This document shows positions 7,997 to 15,184 of a stretch of 33,216 nt of DNA, in pieces. The position numbers and the translations under genes are program-made. A model generated the notes under the pieces. It saw nothing but the letters and a program-made list of their open reading frames with translations, searched no databases and had not been told where the DNA came from. Source of the stretch: Paenibacillaceae bacterium (GTDB lineage Bacteria > Bacillota > Clostridia > Lachnospirales > Lachnospiraceae). Positions within the stretch are counted from its first letter, which is position 1; each line of letters opens with the position of its first letter. Location of the stretch: NCBI GenBank assembly GCA_015057715.1, contig SVDS01000045.1:1-33216 (forward strand), in the 5' to 3' direction.

Positions 7997-8995
7997 CTAA
8001 TCTCTCCCCCTTTCTTTGCTTGCATAATAAAGAAAGATTGGCACACCAATTACTGCGATTACCGCTCCCAGGGGAATCTCAGCCGGAGCATTCAGTGTCT
8101 TTGAAAACACATCTGCCACCACCACCAAAACGGCTCCCTGTAAGGCGCTGACAGGGATAATGAGCCGATAATCCGGCCCGACCAAAAATCTCACAAAATG
8201 AGGAATCATCATTCCTACAAAGGTAATACTTCCGCAAAGAGCAAAGGAGGTTCCCGAAAGCAGTACAACAAGAATCGTTCCCAGTCTCCTGGTCTGTCCG
8301 GTGTTTACTCCTACCCCCCTTGCGGCCTCCTCTCCCATATTCAAGATAGAAATTCTCTTTGATAAACCAATTCCAGCTACAATGCTGGCGGCTATTACCG
8401 GGCCTCCGATTCTTAACTGGGACCAGGTGACTCCAGAAGCGTTTCCCATGGTCCAGAACATAATACTTTGAGAAGCATTGGTGTAGATGGCAATGGCCTG
8501 GCTGATTGCAGAAAATAGTGTGCTTACCGTTGCACCTGCAAGCACCAGCTTCATGGATTCATTTCCCCCGGGAACTAAAATGCTAATCAGATGCACACTC
8601 CCTGCGCCAAAGGCGGCTCCAAGAAAGGTCATTCCAATAATTCCGGAATAACTCATTCCCTTTAAAAATATCAGGGAAACAGCTAAGAATAATCCTGCAC
8701 CTGCACTTAGTCCCATAAGACCGGAGTCTGCCAGTGGATTTCTGGTCATCCCCTGCATCATTGCTCCTGCCACAGCAAGTGCAGCTCCGATTAAGGCACC
8801 AGAGATTGCTCTTGGTACTCTCATATCCCGAACCAGCAGATGATTTGAGTCGTCTGCATGAAACGAAAAAAATGAGTCACTCACCACTTGAATAGTGAGA
8901 TTAGCGGCACCCGTCATAATAGATATGAAAATCGCCGCACAGAGCACCAAGAGGCTTCCTGAAATCACGATTATAACCCGGTTCCTGTATTTCAT
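7997..8995 (-). CDS. FecCD-family ABC importer permease (first)
   Basis: 332 residues with the same architecture as the next gene: an N-terminal helix, GAMMQGMTRNPLADSGLMG near 85, GMMIPHFVRFLVGPDYR near 265, and IPLGAVIAVIGVPIFLYY at the end. Two different permease subunits in tandem are the rule for iron-chelate importers in Firmicutes. AAGGAGTAAGA precedes the ATG and lies within the end of the exporter gene, which stops two bases before this start. Confidence 0.9.
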   Translation of the reverse strand: MKYRNRVIIVISGSLLVLCAAIFISIMTGAANLTIQVVSDSFFSFHADDSNHLLVRDMRVPRAISGALIGAALAVAGAMMQGMTRNPLADSGLMGLSAGAGLFLAVSLIFLKGMSYSGIIGMTFLGAAFGAGSVHLISILVPGGNESMKLVLAGATVSTLFSAISQAIAIYTNASQSIMFWTMGNASGVTWSQLRIGGPVIAASIVAGIGLSKRISILNMGEEAARGVGVNTGQTRRLGTILVVLLSGTSFALCGSITFVGMMIPHFVRFLVGPDYRLIIPVSALQGAVLVVVADVFSKTLNAPAEIPLGAVIAVIGVPIFLYYASKERGRD

Positions 8996-8997
8996 TC

Positions 8998-10743
8998 TTA
9001 CTCCTTCCCACCCACTCTGTCATTTGTAAGTGCATTCTGTTGTAATTCATATAACTTTTTATAGATCCCATTGCCTTCCATAAGTTCCTCATGAGATCCT
9101 TCCTGAATTGTTCCGCCTGGCTCCACCACAATAATACGGCTGGCATCTTTTATAGTAGAAAAACGATGGGCAATTAAAAGTGTGGTCCTTCCTTTGGAAA
9201 GTTCTCGTAAGGAGCGGTGGATTTCCATCTCATTTTCTGCATCAAGAGCTGAGGTTGCCTCATCAAGAATCAGAATTGAAGGATTTTTTAAAAACATTCT
9301 TGCAATGGAAAGCCTTTGCTTTTGCCCACCGGATAGCTTGATCCCCCGCTCCCCGATCATGGTTTTCATTCCTTTGGGCTGTTCTTTGATAAAATCATAA
9401 AGATTTGCCTGCTCTGCCGCTTTCCACAGCTCTTCATTACTTGCGTCCGGTTTCCCCACCCGGATATTTTCCTCTATTGTACCGGAGAAAAGAAATACAT
9501 CTTGTGCTACTACACCGATATGCTGTCTCAAGGATTTTAAACGGATGTCCTGAATGTTCTTTCCTTCAATCTCAATGGAGCCTTTGGTGATTTCATAGAA
9601 TCTTGGGATCAAGCCGCAGATCGTACTTTTTCCAGAACCAGAGTTTCCTACAAAAGCTACCGTCTCTCCTTCCTTTATAGTAAGAGACAGATTTTTAAGA
9701 ACCGGCTTTCCTGCTTCATAAGAAAAGCTTACATCCTTAAATACAATCTCGCCCTTTGGCTGTTCCAGTTCCACTGCATCCTCACCATCCTTAATATCTG
9801 GCTCCATTTTCATGAGTTCCACGAAATTTTGAAATCCAGCGATCCCTTTTGGGTAACGTGCAGCAAAATTACTTAGCATCTCAACCGGCTTTAGCAGCAA
9901 ATTGATAAGCAGAATAAAGCTAAAGAATTGACCCTCACTGATCCTTCCATGGAGTGCCAGCCAGCCACCGGCCAGTATAATTAACACCGGAAGAAGTTTT
10001 GTCACAAAATAGGTAATTCCATTGCAGGCTGCTATTCGAAGAAAACCCTCCTGCTGCCGTTTACAGTAACGCTCCGTGGTTTTTTGGAATGTCTCTCTTT
10101 GATGCGCTTCGCAGCAATAAGCCTGTACCACACGAATTCCGGCAAAATTCTCTTCCAGTTCTGCTGATATCTCTCCCACATTGCCAAACAATCTCCGTGA
10201 AATATTTACCATGACCTTTGTAAAATTAATATTGATCGCTAAAAGCAGCCCTACATTCATTACAATCAGACAGGCAAGAAACTTGCTGATGGATAGCATG
10301 ATGATTACTGTGGTTACTAACATAGAACCGGCAACCAGAAACTGTTCCGGCGCATAATGAGCAACCGTTCCTATCTGATGCAGATCGTTGGAGACCTTTG
10401 CAATTAGCTGTCCGGTTTTATTATTATCAAAGAACTGATAAGACATCTTCTGCAAATGGGAAAAGAGGTCATTACGGAGGTCATTTTCAATATACATCCC
10501 CAGCTTTTCACCCCAATAATCAATGACCATATATAAAAAAGTATTAAAAAAATAGGCAAGCACCAGCAAAAGACTGATCTTCACCATCTCATCCCATTTT
10601 CCCAGGGGAAGCAGGTCGTCAACAATATGACTGATGGCATAAGGAAATAATAATTCGATTACAGCGACCGCCACTGCACAGAGTAAATCGATTAAAAATA
10701 GAACTTTATAGGGTTTATAATACTTCATTGCCTGTTTTAACAT
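8998..10743 (-). CDS. ABC exporter (fused permease and ATPase) inside the importer operon
   Basis: About 581 residues. The N-terminal ~320 residues have six membrane helices of the type I exporter fold (LLFPYAISHIVDDLLP, then MSYQFFDNNKTGQLIAKVSND, the coupling region). The C-terminal ATPase has Walker A GNSGSGKST, signature LSGGQKQR, Walker B SILILDEATSALD and H-loop LLIAHRFSTI. Such proteins move lipids, peptides, drugs or siderophores outward. Placement between the binding protein and the permeases suggests the same regulon, perhaps export of a metallophore or of a by-product. The start is uncertain: the frame runs on to an ATG at 10821, but the segment 10768-10810 is a strong hairpin, so I chose the ATG at 10743 (MLKQAMKYY). 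10755 is also possible. Confidence 0.8.
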   Translation of the reverse strand: MLKQAMKYYKPYKVLFLIDLLCAVAVAVIELLFPYAISHIVDDLLPLGKWDEMVKISLLLVLAYFFNTFLYMVIDYWGEKLGMYIENDLRNDLFSHLQKMSYQFFDNNKTGQLIAKVSNDLHQIGTVAHYAPEQFLVAGSMLVTTVIIMLSISKFLACLIVMNVGLLLAININFTKVMVNISRRLFGNVGEISAELEENFAGIRVVQAYCCEAHQRETFQKTTERYCKRQQEGFLRIAACNGITYFVTKLLPVLIILAGGWLALHGRISEGQFFSFILLINLLLKPVEMLSNFAARYPKGIAGFQNFVELMKMEPDIKDGEDAVELEQPKGEIVFKDVSFSYEAGKPVLKNLSLTIKEGETVAFVGNSGSGKSTICGLIPRFYEITKGSIEIEGKNIQDIRLKSLRQHIGVVAQDVFLFSGTIEENIRVGKPDASNEELWKAAEQANLYDFIKEQPKGMKTMIGERGIKLSGGQKQRLSIARMFLKNPSILILDEATSALDAENEMEIHRSLRELSKGRTTLLIAHRFSTIKDASRIIVVEPGGTIQEGSHEELMEGNGIYKKLYELQQNALTNDRVGGKE

Positions 10744-10767
10744 CGTTTCTCTCATTTCTAAAGAATG

Positions 10768-10810
10768 AAACAGGCAGATACATTCGTAACGACATCGTAT
10801 CTGCCTGTTT
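10768..10810 (-). terminator. Intercistronic hairpin, possible attenuator or processing site
   Basis: AAACAGGCAGATAC (10768-10781) and GTATCTGCCTGTTT (10797-10810) form a perfect 14-bp stem with a 15-base loop, between the binding-protein gene and the exporter gene. Downstream on the minus strand the sequence is CATTCTTTAG, only weakly U-rich, so partial termination or mRNA stabilisation is more likely than full stop. It would give more lipoprotein than membrane components, as in many binding-protein operons. Confidence 0.6.
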
Positions 10811-10842
10811 GAAAATACCATTTATCCTTAAGTTTTTGCAGT

Positions 10843-11832
10843 TTATTCTGCCGTTAATTTATCTGTAATGAAATTTACGGTATATAAGGTTGCAAGGGGA
10901 CTGGCTGCATGTCCGCTTCCATCAATCTGGTATATATGTTCATTCTTTACAGCCTTTAATGACCTCCACACAGAGTTGTTCTCAAGTTCTTCCAATAATG
11001 GCTCATCTCCGTCAAATACATTGACAAAGATGTAATCGGGGTTCATCTTAACAAGTGCTTCCATGGAAATCTGCTCATAAGTCTCTGACTGAGTAAAGCC
11101 TTCGGGAACATTTAATCCCAGTCCTTTCTCCTTATCATATAGATCAGGGCGGTATGCAACGTAATATTTATCTTTTCCCATGAGTGAAAACTGAACTACG
11201 GTCTGGTCTTTATATTTTTCTGCCAGCTTTTCTCTGTCCGCTTCCAGCTTTTCATCCAGATCTTTAATAACTTCTTCTGCCTTGTCCTGTTTATTCACTA
11301 TTTTTGCAACTTCTCTCAGGCTAAGCCGCCAATCCATTTTCGTATCATTTCCGAATACAGCGACTGGTCCGATTTTCTCCAGGTTTCCAATCTCCAGATT
11401 TTTCATATCATAACTCTGGTTCAGTATCAAATCCGGTTTTAACTGCGCCAGCAATTCCAGGTTAAGCTCACTGGTACCAAGATCCTTTACTCCACTTACA
11501 TCGTAACCCTGAAAGGCATCCCAGGTCTTTATGTAATTATCTGCACCAGAAACAGCAACCGGCTTAACCCCCAGAAGAATCAGGGTTTCCCATAAAGGAA
11601 GATAATTGGTCACTATCGACTGTGGTTCTTTTTCAATGACAATGGTTCTTTCTGCTGCATCTGTGTATTCATATGGATAGACTATCCCGGATTCAGTAAC
11701 TGAAACAGCTGATTCAGTCATATCTGTTAAGTCCTTTGCATCTGCAGTCGTCTTTTGACTGTTGCTTTGACAGCCCGAAAGCAATGACAATGATAATGCT
11801 GTAACGGTTACTATGGATAAAATTTTTTTCAT
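10843..11832 (-). CDS. FecB/BtuF-type substrate-binding lipoprotein
   Basis: 329 residues. A lipoprotein signal with lipobox LLSGC (C21) anchors it to the outer face of the membrane; a Ser/Thr-rich linker follows. The periplasmic-binding-protein class III fold shows in the opening ERTIVIEKEPQSIVTNYLPLWETLILLGVKPVAV, the middle LNLELLAQLKPDLIL and the late MEALVKMNPDYIFVNVF. The family binds ferric siderophores, heme or cobalamin between two lobes joined by a rigid helix. First structural gene after the regulator; its own promoter lies at 11871-11899 and an AAAGGAGATTGT ribosome site precedes the ATG. Ligand not determinable. Confidence 0.9.
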   Translation of the reverse strand: MKKILSIVTVTALSLSLLSGCQSNSQKTTADAKDLTDMTESAVSVTESGIVYPYEYTDAAERTIVIEKEPQSIVTNYLPLWETLILLGVKPVAVSGADNYIKTWDAFQGYDVSGVKDLGTSELNLELLAQLKPDLILNQSYDMKNLEIGNLEKIGPVAVFGNDTKMDWRLSLREVAKIVNKQDKAEEVIKDLDEKLEADREKLAEKYKDQTVVQFSLMGKDKYYVAYRPDLYDKEKGLGLNVPEGFTQSETYEQISMEALVKMNPDYIFVNVFDGDEPLLEELENNSVWRSLKAVKNEHIYQIDGSGHAASPLATLYTVNFITDKLTAE

Positions 11833-11870
11833 ACAATCTCCTTTTTACTTAATCTTTCCTTTTAAAGGAG

Positions 11871-11899
11871 AATATAGCATAAGAAAACAGGAAAATGAA
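11871..11899 (-). promoter_or_regulatory. Extended -10 promoter of the transporter/reductase operon
   Basis: On the minus strand the -10 is TATATT (complement of 11871-11876) with a TGC extension directly upstream. The best -35 is TTCATT (11894-11899), 17 bp away, a poor match to TTGACA. A weak -35 with a strong extended -10 is typical of activator-dependent promoters, fitting control by the adjacent AraC protein. CTTATGCTATA is shared with the araC promoter. Confidence 0.5.
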
Positions 11900-11915
11900 T
11901 GGACTTTTTCCAAAA

Positions 11916-12746
11916 TTAATATGGATTTTTTCCAAAATGGCGATGAAACACACTGGGTGCTATGCCTGTGCTCCGCTTGAACATCCGGCTAAAATGAAGT
12001 GCATCCTCATAACCAATCCGTCTGGAAATCTCTGCAATGCTTAAACTGCTTTCTGACAATAGCTCTTTGGCTTTTTTTAGCTGGACTTCCATAATATATC
12101 TCTTTGGCGGGAGCCCTATCTTTTTCTGAAAGGAATAGGAAAATTGCTTCCCACCCATTTTAAAATGTTCTGCAATCTCGGATACAGATAAATTATCTTC
12201 CAAATGTTCATGGATGTATAAAAGCACCTCCTCAATCCAATCCTTTGGCTTTTTTTCCAGACTCTTTTCGGAAAAGGCAAAGAGTTTCTCTATCAGCTCA
12301 TATAATAAAATTTTTGTGGATAATAGATATCTCGTTTCATATCGCTTCTGCTGGTCCATGATGTAATCTATAATTTTCATGATTTCCTCACTCTGACTGG
12401 GAAATAGATTTATTATATAATGCATATTCAAAAGAGAATCTATCCTTTCTTCCTCTTGTAATACCCTGTAGTGGAGCAATATGAACTCCCACTCTTCCTC
12501 TCCAATTACTTCCTTACTTAAGTTCATATCCGGGCCTGCATGGAGGATGGTTCCTCTTTTCAGTTCATAGTTTTCATTACACACTTTAAATAAAGCTTTG
12601 CCATGGATGGGAATTACAAATCCGCAGACCCCCTGCATGGTCGTCACAGCATCTACCCTGCTGCCGGGAGGAACGCATATATGGTATGCTTCGTCCATTT
12701 CTAAATTTGCTTTTGCATATTTCAACACTAAATTGTTTTGATTCAT
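11916..12746 (-). CDS. AraC-family transcriptional regulator
   Basis: 276 residues. The N-terminal ~130 residues are a cupin-like sensor region (ICVPPGSRVDAV, IPIHGKALFKV, LKRGTILHAGPDM). The C-terminal ~100 residues carry the two helix-turn-helix units of AraC proteins: LSVSEIAEHFKMGGKQFSYSF and LSIAEISRRIGYEDALHFSRMF followed by the KRSTGIAPSVFHRH signature. It is probably the activator of the downstream operon, sensing the imported ligand, as YbtA- and PchR-type regulators do for siderophores (inference by analogy). An ATG 30 bp further upstream is in frame, but GAGGAAAGA fits the ATG at 12746. Its own promoter has a metal-regulator-like box (see 12784-12802). Confidence 0.87.
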   Translation of the reverse strand: MNQNNLVLKYAKANLEMDEAYHICVPPGSRVDAVTTMQGVCGFVIPIHGKALFKVCNENYELKRGTILHAGPDMNLSKEVIGEEEWEFILLHYRVLQEEERIDSLLNMHYIINLFPSQSEEIMKIIDYIMDQQKRYETRYLLSTKILLYELIEKLFAFSEKSLEKKPKDWIEEVLLYIHEHLEDNLSVSEIAEHFKMGGKQFSYSFQKKIGLPPKRYIMEVQLKKAKELLSESSLSIAEISRRIGYEDALHFSRMFKRSTGIAPSVFHRHFGKNPY

Positions 12747-12783
12747 TTGTCTTTCCTCTTTAATATGAAGCATCACAGCTATT

Positions 12784-12802
12784 AAGTTAGTTTATGCTAA
12801 CC
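12784..12802 (-). promoter_or_regulatory. Operator-like box in the araC leader, shared with the ZIP gene
   Basis: On the minus strand this reads GGTTAGCATAAACTAACTT, an inverted repeat GTTAG-N6-CTAAC. The ZIP transporter leader has GGTTAGCATTTGCTAACTT at 22251-22269, identical at 16 of 19 positions, and both boxes lie just downstream of the predicted transcription start. The half-sites resemble those of DtxR/IdeR-type metal repressors (GGTTAG/CTAACC), but the spacing is wider, so the regulator is not identified. Confidence 0.55.
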
Positions 12803-12812
12803 GCTTTAGTAT

Positions 12813-12841
12813 ACTATAGCATAAGTTCTTGAAATAGGCAA
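12813..12841 (-). promoter_or_regulatory. Promoter of the araC gene
   Basis: On the minus strand, TTGCCT (complement of 12836-12841), 17 bp, then TATAGT (complement of 12813-12818) with a TGC extension. TAGTATACTA at 12807-12816 is a perfect palindrome overlapping the -10, and TTATGCTA (12792-12799) and TAGCATAA (12817-12824) form a second inverted pair. Confidence 0.7.
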
Positions 12842-12895
12842 TTTGTTTGCCATTATCAGTAGATTGCATTTTCATTATCATAAACAACTATTAAA

Positions 12896-12937
12896 AATGC
12901 AGGATAAAGGAAGAATTAAATTCCCTCACCCTGCATT
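12896..12937 (-). terminator. Terminator of the LysM-GH18 gene
   Basis: Minus-strand AATGCAGG (complement of 12930-12937) pairs with CCTGCATT (complement of 12896-12903) and runs into TTTTTA. It sits nine bases after the stop codon at 12946 and separates this gene from the araC operon. Confidence 0.65.
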
Positions 12938-12945
12938 CACTCTAT

Positions 12946-14091
12946 CTAATCTCCAACCTTCCTTGCCACAAACATCTGGCTCAGCACCAGCCAGTTGGCC
13001 CGGAAGAACTGCATGATCTGCCAATATCCTGCTCCTGTTAATCCATACTCTTTTATTAGGTCAAATTTAGCCTTATAACTCCTCACATCTTCAAACCAGA
13101 CTTCATGTTCAACTCCATACTTCCAATAACGGAAAAATGGGGACATGGCCTCTTCATCAAACTCAATTTCTGCACCATTATCGATTGCAATCTGAACCGC
13201 TTCCAAATTGCTTACAGTTTCCGCCCTGGTGACCCCCCTCTCGTACGGGAGCGGCCAGTCATATCCGTAATTCGGGATTCCCAGACTGATCTTATATAAT
13301 GGAATTTCAGTTATTGCGTAATCTACCACTTTTCTAACCATGTTAATGGGTGCTACTGCCATGGGTGGGCCGTATGTATACCCCCACTCATAAGTCATAA
13401 GCAAAACCCTGTTCGCCGCTTCCCCCAAAAGCCTGTAATCTACGCCCTCATATAACAGCCCGCTCTGATCGGCCGATGTTTTGGGGGCAAGTGCTACCGT
13501 TACCTGATAGCCAAACTGATTCATGATCTGGGTGATCCGTTTTACAAAGTCCGCATAAGCCTGACGGTCATCTGCCATAATGTACTCAAAGTCAATATCC
13601 AGACCGCCAAACCGTTTCTCCTGCATAATCTTACCAAGATTCCATATCAGACGCTGCTGTATCTGTGGGTTGTGTACCAGGTTTGTTACAAGGTTATTAT
13701 TAAACCGGCCGTCGGGTCCAAAGGGCGTTAAAGTCAAAATCGGGCGCACTCCGGCCTCCAATGCACGATCGATCATCCAGTCATCCGGGCTCTGAGGCGG
13801 AACTAAATCTCCCTCTAACGTAAATCCATAGGAAAAAACGTAAAGATCTGTGAGAAATGGAAGGGTTTCATCCAGATTATCCGGATTAATGAAGGGATAT
13901 GCATAGCCAAACACATATAGTGGAATCCTGTCTTCGGGAGGACTGTCACCCCTGATATAAAGTGCCTGACCGACTGCCAGGCGGTATGGAGGATAAATCT
14001 GATTGTCATATGTCAAAGCTTCTACCGGAACGTTTTGGGACGCGGCAATGGAATCTACACTGTCACCCGGCTGTACTACATATATGTTCAT
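12946..14091 (-). CDS. LysM + glycosyl hydrolase family 18 protein (spore-cortex-lytic type)
   Basis: 381 residues. A LysM peptidoglycan-binding module occupies residues 1-47 (IYVVQPGDSVDSIAASQNV to GQALYI). The rest is a GH18 TIM barrel with the active-site strand GGLDIDFEY; D165, D167 and catalytic E169 are all present. No signal peptide is visible, as in SleL/YaaH-type enzymes that are made in the mother cell and cleave N-acetylglucosaminyl bonds in spore cortex. Bacillus SleL usually carries two LysM modules; here there is one. A role in germination or spore coat is inferred from family. The ribosome site is AAAGGGTG; two tiny open frames lie immediately upstream. Confidence 0.85.
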   Translation of the reverse strand: MNIYVVQPGDSVDSIAASQNVPVEALTYDNQIYPPYRLAVGQALYIRGDSPPEDRIPLYVFGYAYPFINPDNLDETLPFLTDLYVFSYGFTLEGDLVPPQSPDDWMIDRALEAGVRPILTLTPFGPDGRFNNNLVTNLVHNPQIQQRLIWNLGKIMQEKRFGGLDIDFEYIMADDRQAYADFVKRITQIMNQFGYQVTVALAPKTSADQSGLLYEGVDYRLLGEAANRVLLMTYEWGYTYGPPMAVAPINMVRKVVDYAITEIPLYKISLGIPNYGYDWPLPYERGVTRAETVSNLEAVQIAIDNGAEIEFDEEAMSPFFRYWKYGVEHEVWFEDVRSYKAKFDLIKEYGLTGAGYWQIMQFFRANWLVLSQMFVARKVGD

Positions 14092-14103
14092 AGCAGCACC
14101 CTT

Positions 14104-14178
14104 TTACCTGAATTGGTAAAGCATATGAAAAATCAGCTGGAAACATGATAGAAACTGCTCCATTTTCCTTCTCTTCAT
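14104..14178 (-). CDS. Possible 24-codon small ORF before the GH18 gene
   Basis: ATG at 14178 overlaps the stop of the preceding 21-codon frame in an ATGA tetranucleotide; the product would be MKRRKMEQFLSCFQLIFHML plus four residues. It ends 12 bp before the GH18 start. I do not recognise it. Either a coupled leader peptide or the shifted second half of one broken short gene. Confidence 0.25.
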   Translation of the reverse strand: MKRRKMEQFLSCFQLIFHMLYQFR

Positions 14179-14196
14179 AAAAATGTAATGTGCTTT
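14173..14196 (+). repeat. 24-bp direct repeat, left copy (possible att relic)
   Basis: CTTCATAAAAATGTAATGTG plus CTTT recurs at 16186-16209 with one mismatch (T to A at position 12). The repeats bracket about 2.0 kb containing the SOD gene, phage-like debris and an integrase remnant. The left copy overlaps the two small minus-strand frames. Confidence 0.6.
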
Positions 14197-14240
14197 ATCG
14201 ATTGGGAGACCGGCAGACCCTCTTTTGATGATTTTCTCAA
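14175..14240 (-). CDS. Possible 21-codon small ORF with strong ribosome site
   Basis: A TTG start at 14240 lies behind AAAGGAGGG (complement of 14246-14254) with correct spacing; the product would be MRKSSKEGLPVSQSIKHITF plus L. The last codons, KHITFL-stop, fall in the 24-bp repeat and are also encoded in the right copy. No family recognised. The good ribosome site is the main support. Confidence 0.3.
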   Translation of the reverse strand: MRKSSKEGLPVSQSIKHITFL

Positions 14241-14253
14241 TGTATCCCTCCTT

Positions 14254-14444
14254 TCACTCCCCGCAACAACTTGTTCGCATTTTATCTAAATCATATATAC
14301 TATTATTGAACAGATCGTCAAACGGGGAAGACTCTTCAAACTCCTGTAATCCACCCTTTTGTCTCTGTTGCGGATTGATGTTCTAAAATTTTTTTGATCG
14401 CAATTGCGTTGTCTGCCTCTGGGGTGAAGATCGTAGATTTTCAC
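14254..14444 (-). pseudogene. Broken small gene (two overlapping frames) before the GH18 gene
   Basis: Behind AAAGGAGGAGTG (complement of 14443-14454) two frames join into a protein-like sequence. One (14336-14440) reads TPEADNAIAIKKILEHQSAT then TETKG. The other ends LFNNSIYDLDKMRTSCCGE at 14254. Dropping one base in the AAAAGGG run (complement of 14354-14360) fuses them, and the GTG at 14444 would be brought into frame by a second one-base loss in an A run. So this is a short gene broken at homopolymers, or sequence error. The product is not recognised; the CC near the C-terminus is notable. It lies between the divergent SOD gene and the GH18 gene. Confidence 0.35.
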
Positions 14445-14549
14445 TCCTCCTTTAAAGTTAAATTTAAGTTTAAGGTTAGCTCTTATTCTTCTCATACAAA
14501 CAAATACCTTGAATATAGATATATAAATAAAATAGCTGGTAGTAACTAT

Positions 14550-15182
14550 ATGAATGAACATTATCCATTTGCGAATCCTCCGCTTCCATATACGTATGAT
14601 GCACTGGAGCCCTATGTCAATATACAAACTCTATATCAACACCACAATAGAATTTTGCAGCAATATGTAGCAAATCTAAACAATATTCTAAAAGACTACC
14701 CTGAATTACAAACTTTATCCTTAGAAGAATTGCTCACTAGCGCAGAAAATCTTCCACCAGAGATCCGTCAGTCTGTTATTGATAGTGCGGGCGGGATATA
14801 TAATCATATGATCTACTTTTACGGTATGGCAAACCCCTCCGCATACTTCCAAACTGCATATTTATCCCCTGCAATCATTAGAGATTTTGGAACCGGCGAA
14901 AACTTTTTTAATGAATACAAAAAGTATGCCATGTCTATATTTGGACCTGGCTATGCTTGGTTGGTCGCGGATTCAGATGGCAAACTACGATTTATAACAA
15001 CGTCCTACGAAGACTCACCTATTTTGTACAATTTATGTATCGTTGCAGGTATAGACGTATGGGAGCATTCATACTATTCGCCATATTTTACAAACCGATC
15101 TGCATACATTGAAGACTGGTTTCATGTTTTAAATTGGGAGATAATGGAGAGACGTTATAAAAACTGTATCAACGTTGAGTAA
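14550..15182 (+). CDS. Divergent Fe/Mn-family superoxide dismutase
   Basis: 210 residues starting MNEHYPFANPPLPYTYDALE, the usual SOD opening. The four metal ligands are kept: H31 (LYQHHNR), H86 (GGIYNHMIYF), D169 and H173 (GIDVWEHSYY). The surroundings deviate: the usual HHxKHH is HHNRIL, losing the outer-sphere histidine; NHSxFW has become NHMIYFYG; the GWAWLV tryptophan is Y135. Y39, the gateway tyrosine, is present. The family converts superoxide to peroxide and O2; activity is plausible but the altered second sphere could change metal preference or rate. The reading frame extends 52 codons further upstream, but that part has no SOD similarity, so the start is 14550; the ribosome site is weak. 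Confidence 0.85.
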   Translation: MNEHYPFANPPLPYTYDALEPYVNIQTLYQHHNRILQQYVANLNNILKDYPELQTLSLEELLTSAENLPPEIRQSVIDSAGGIYNHMIYFYGMANPSAYFQTAYLSPAIIRDFGTGENFFNEYKKYAMSIFGPGYAWLVADSDGKLRFITTSYEDSPILYNLCIVAGIDVWEHSYYSPYFTNRSAYIEDWFHVLNWEIMERRYKNCINVE

Positions 15183-15184
15183 GT

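Noticed and set aside
10744-10821. 26-codon extension of the ABC exporter
   Set aside because: It would translate through the perfect hairpin at 10768-10810 and has no similarity to exporter N-termini.
14394-14549. N-terminal extension of the SOD
   Set aside because: Low-complexity sequence (KVKFKFKV) with no SOD similarity, overlapping a minus-strand ribosome site; the family start MNEHYPF fits 14550.
14286-14627. 113-codon minus-strand frame
   Set aside because: It spans the intergenic region and the start of the SOD gene, and its composition is unlike a protein; only the part behind the AAAGGAGGAG site may reflect a broken small gene.
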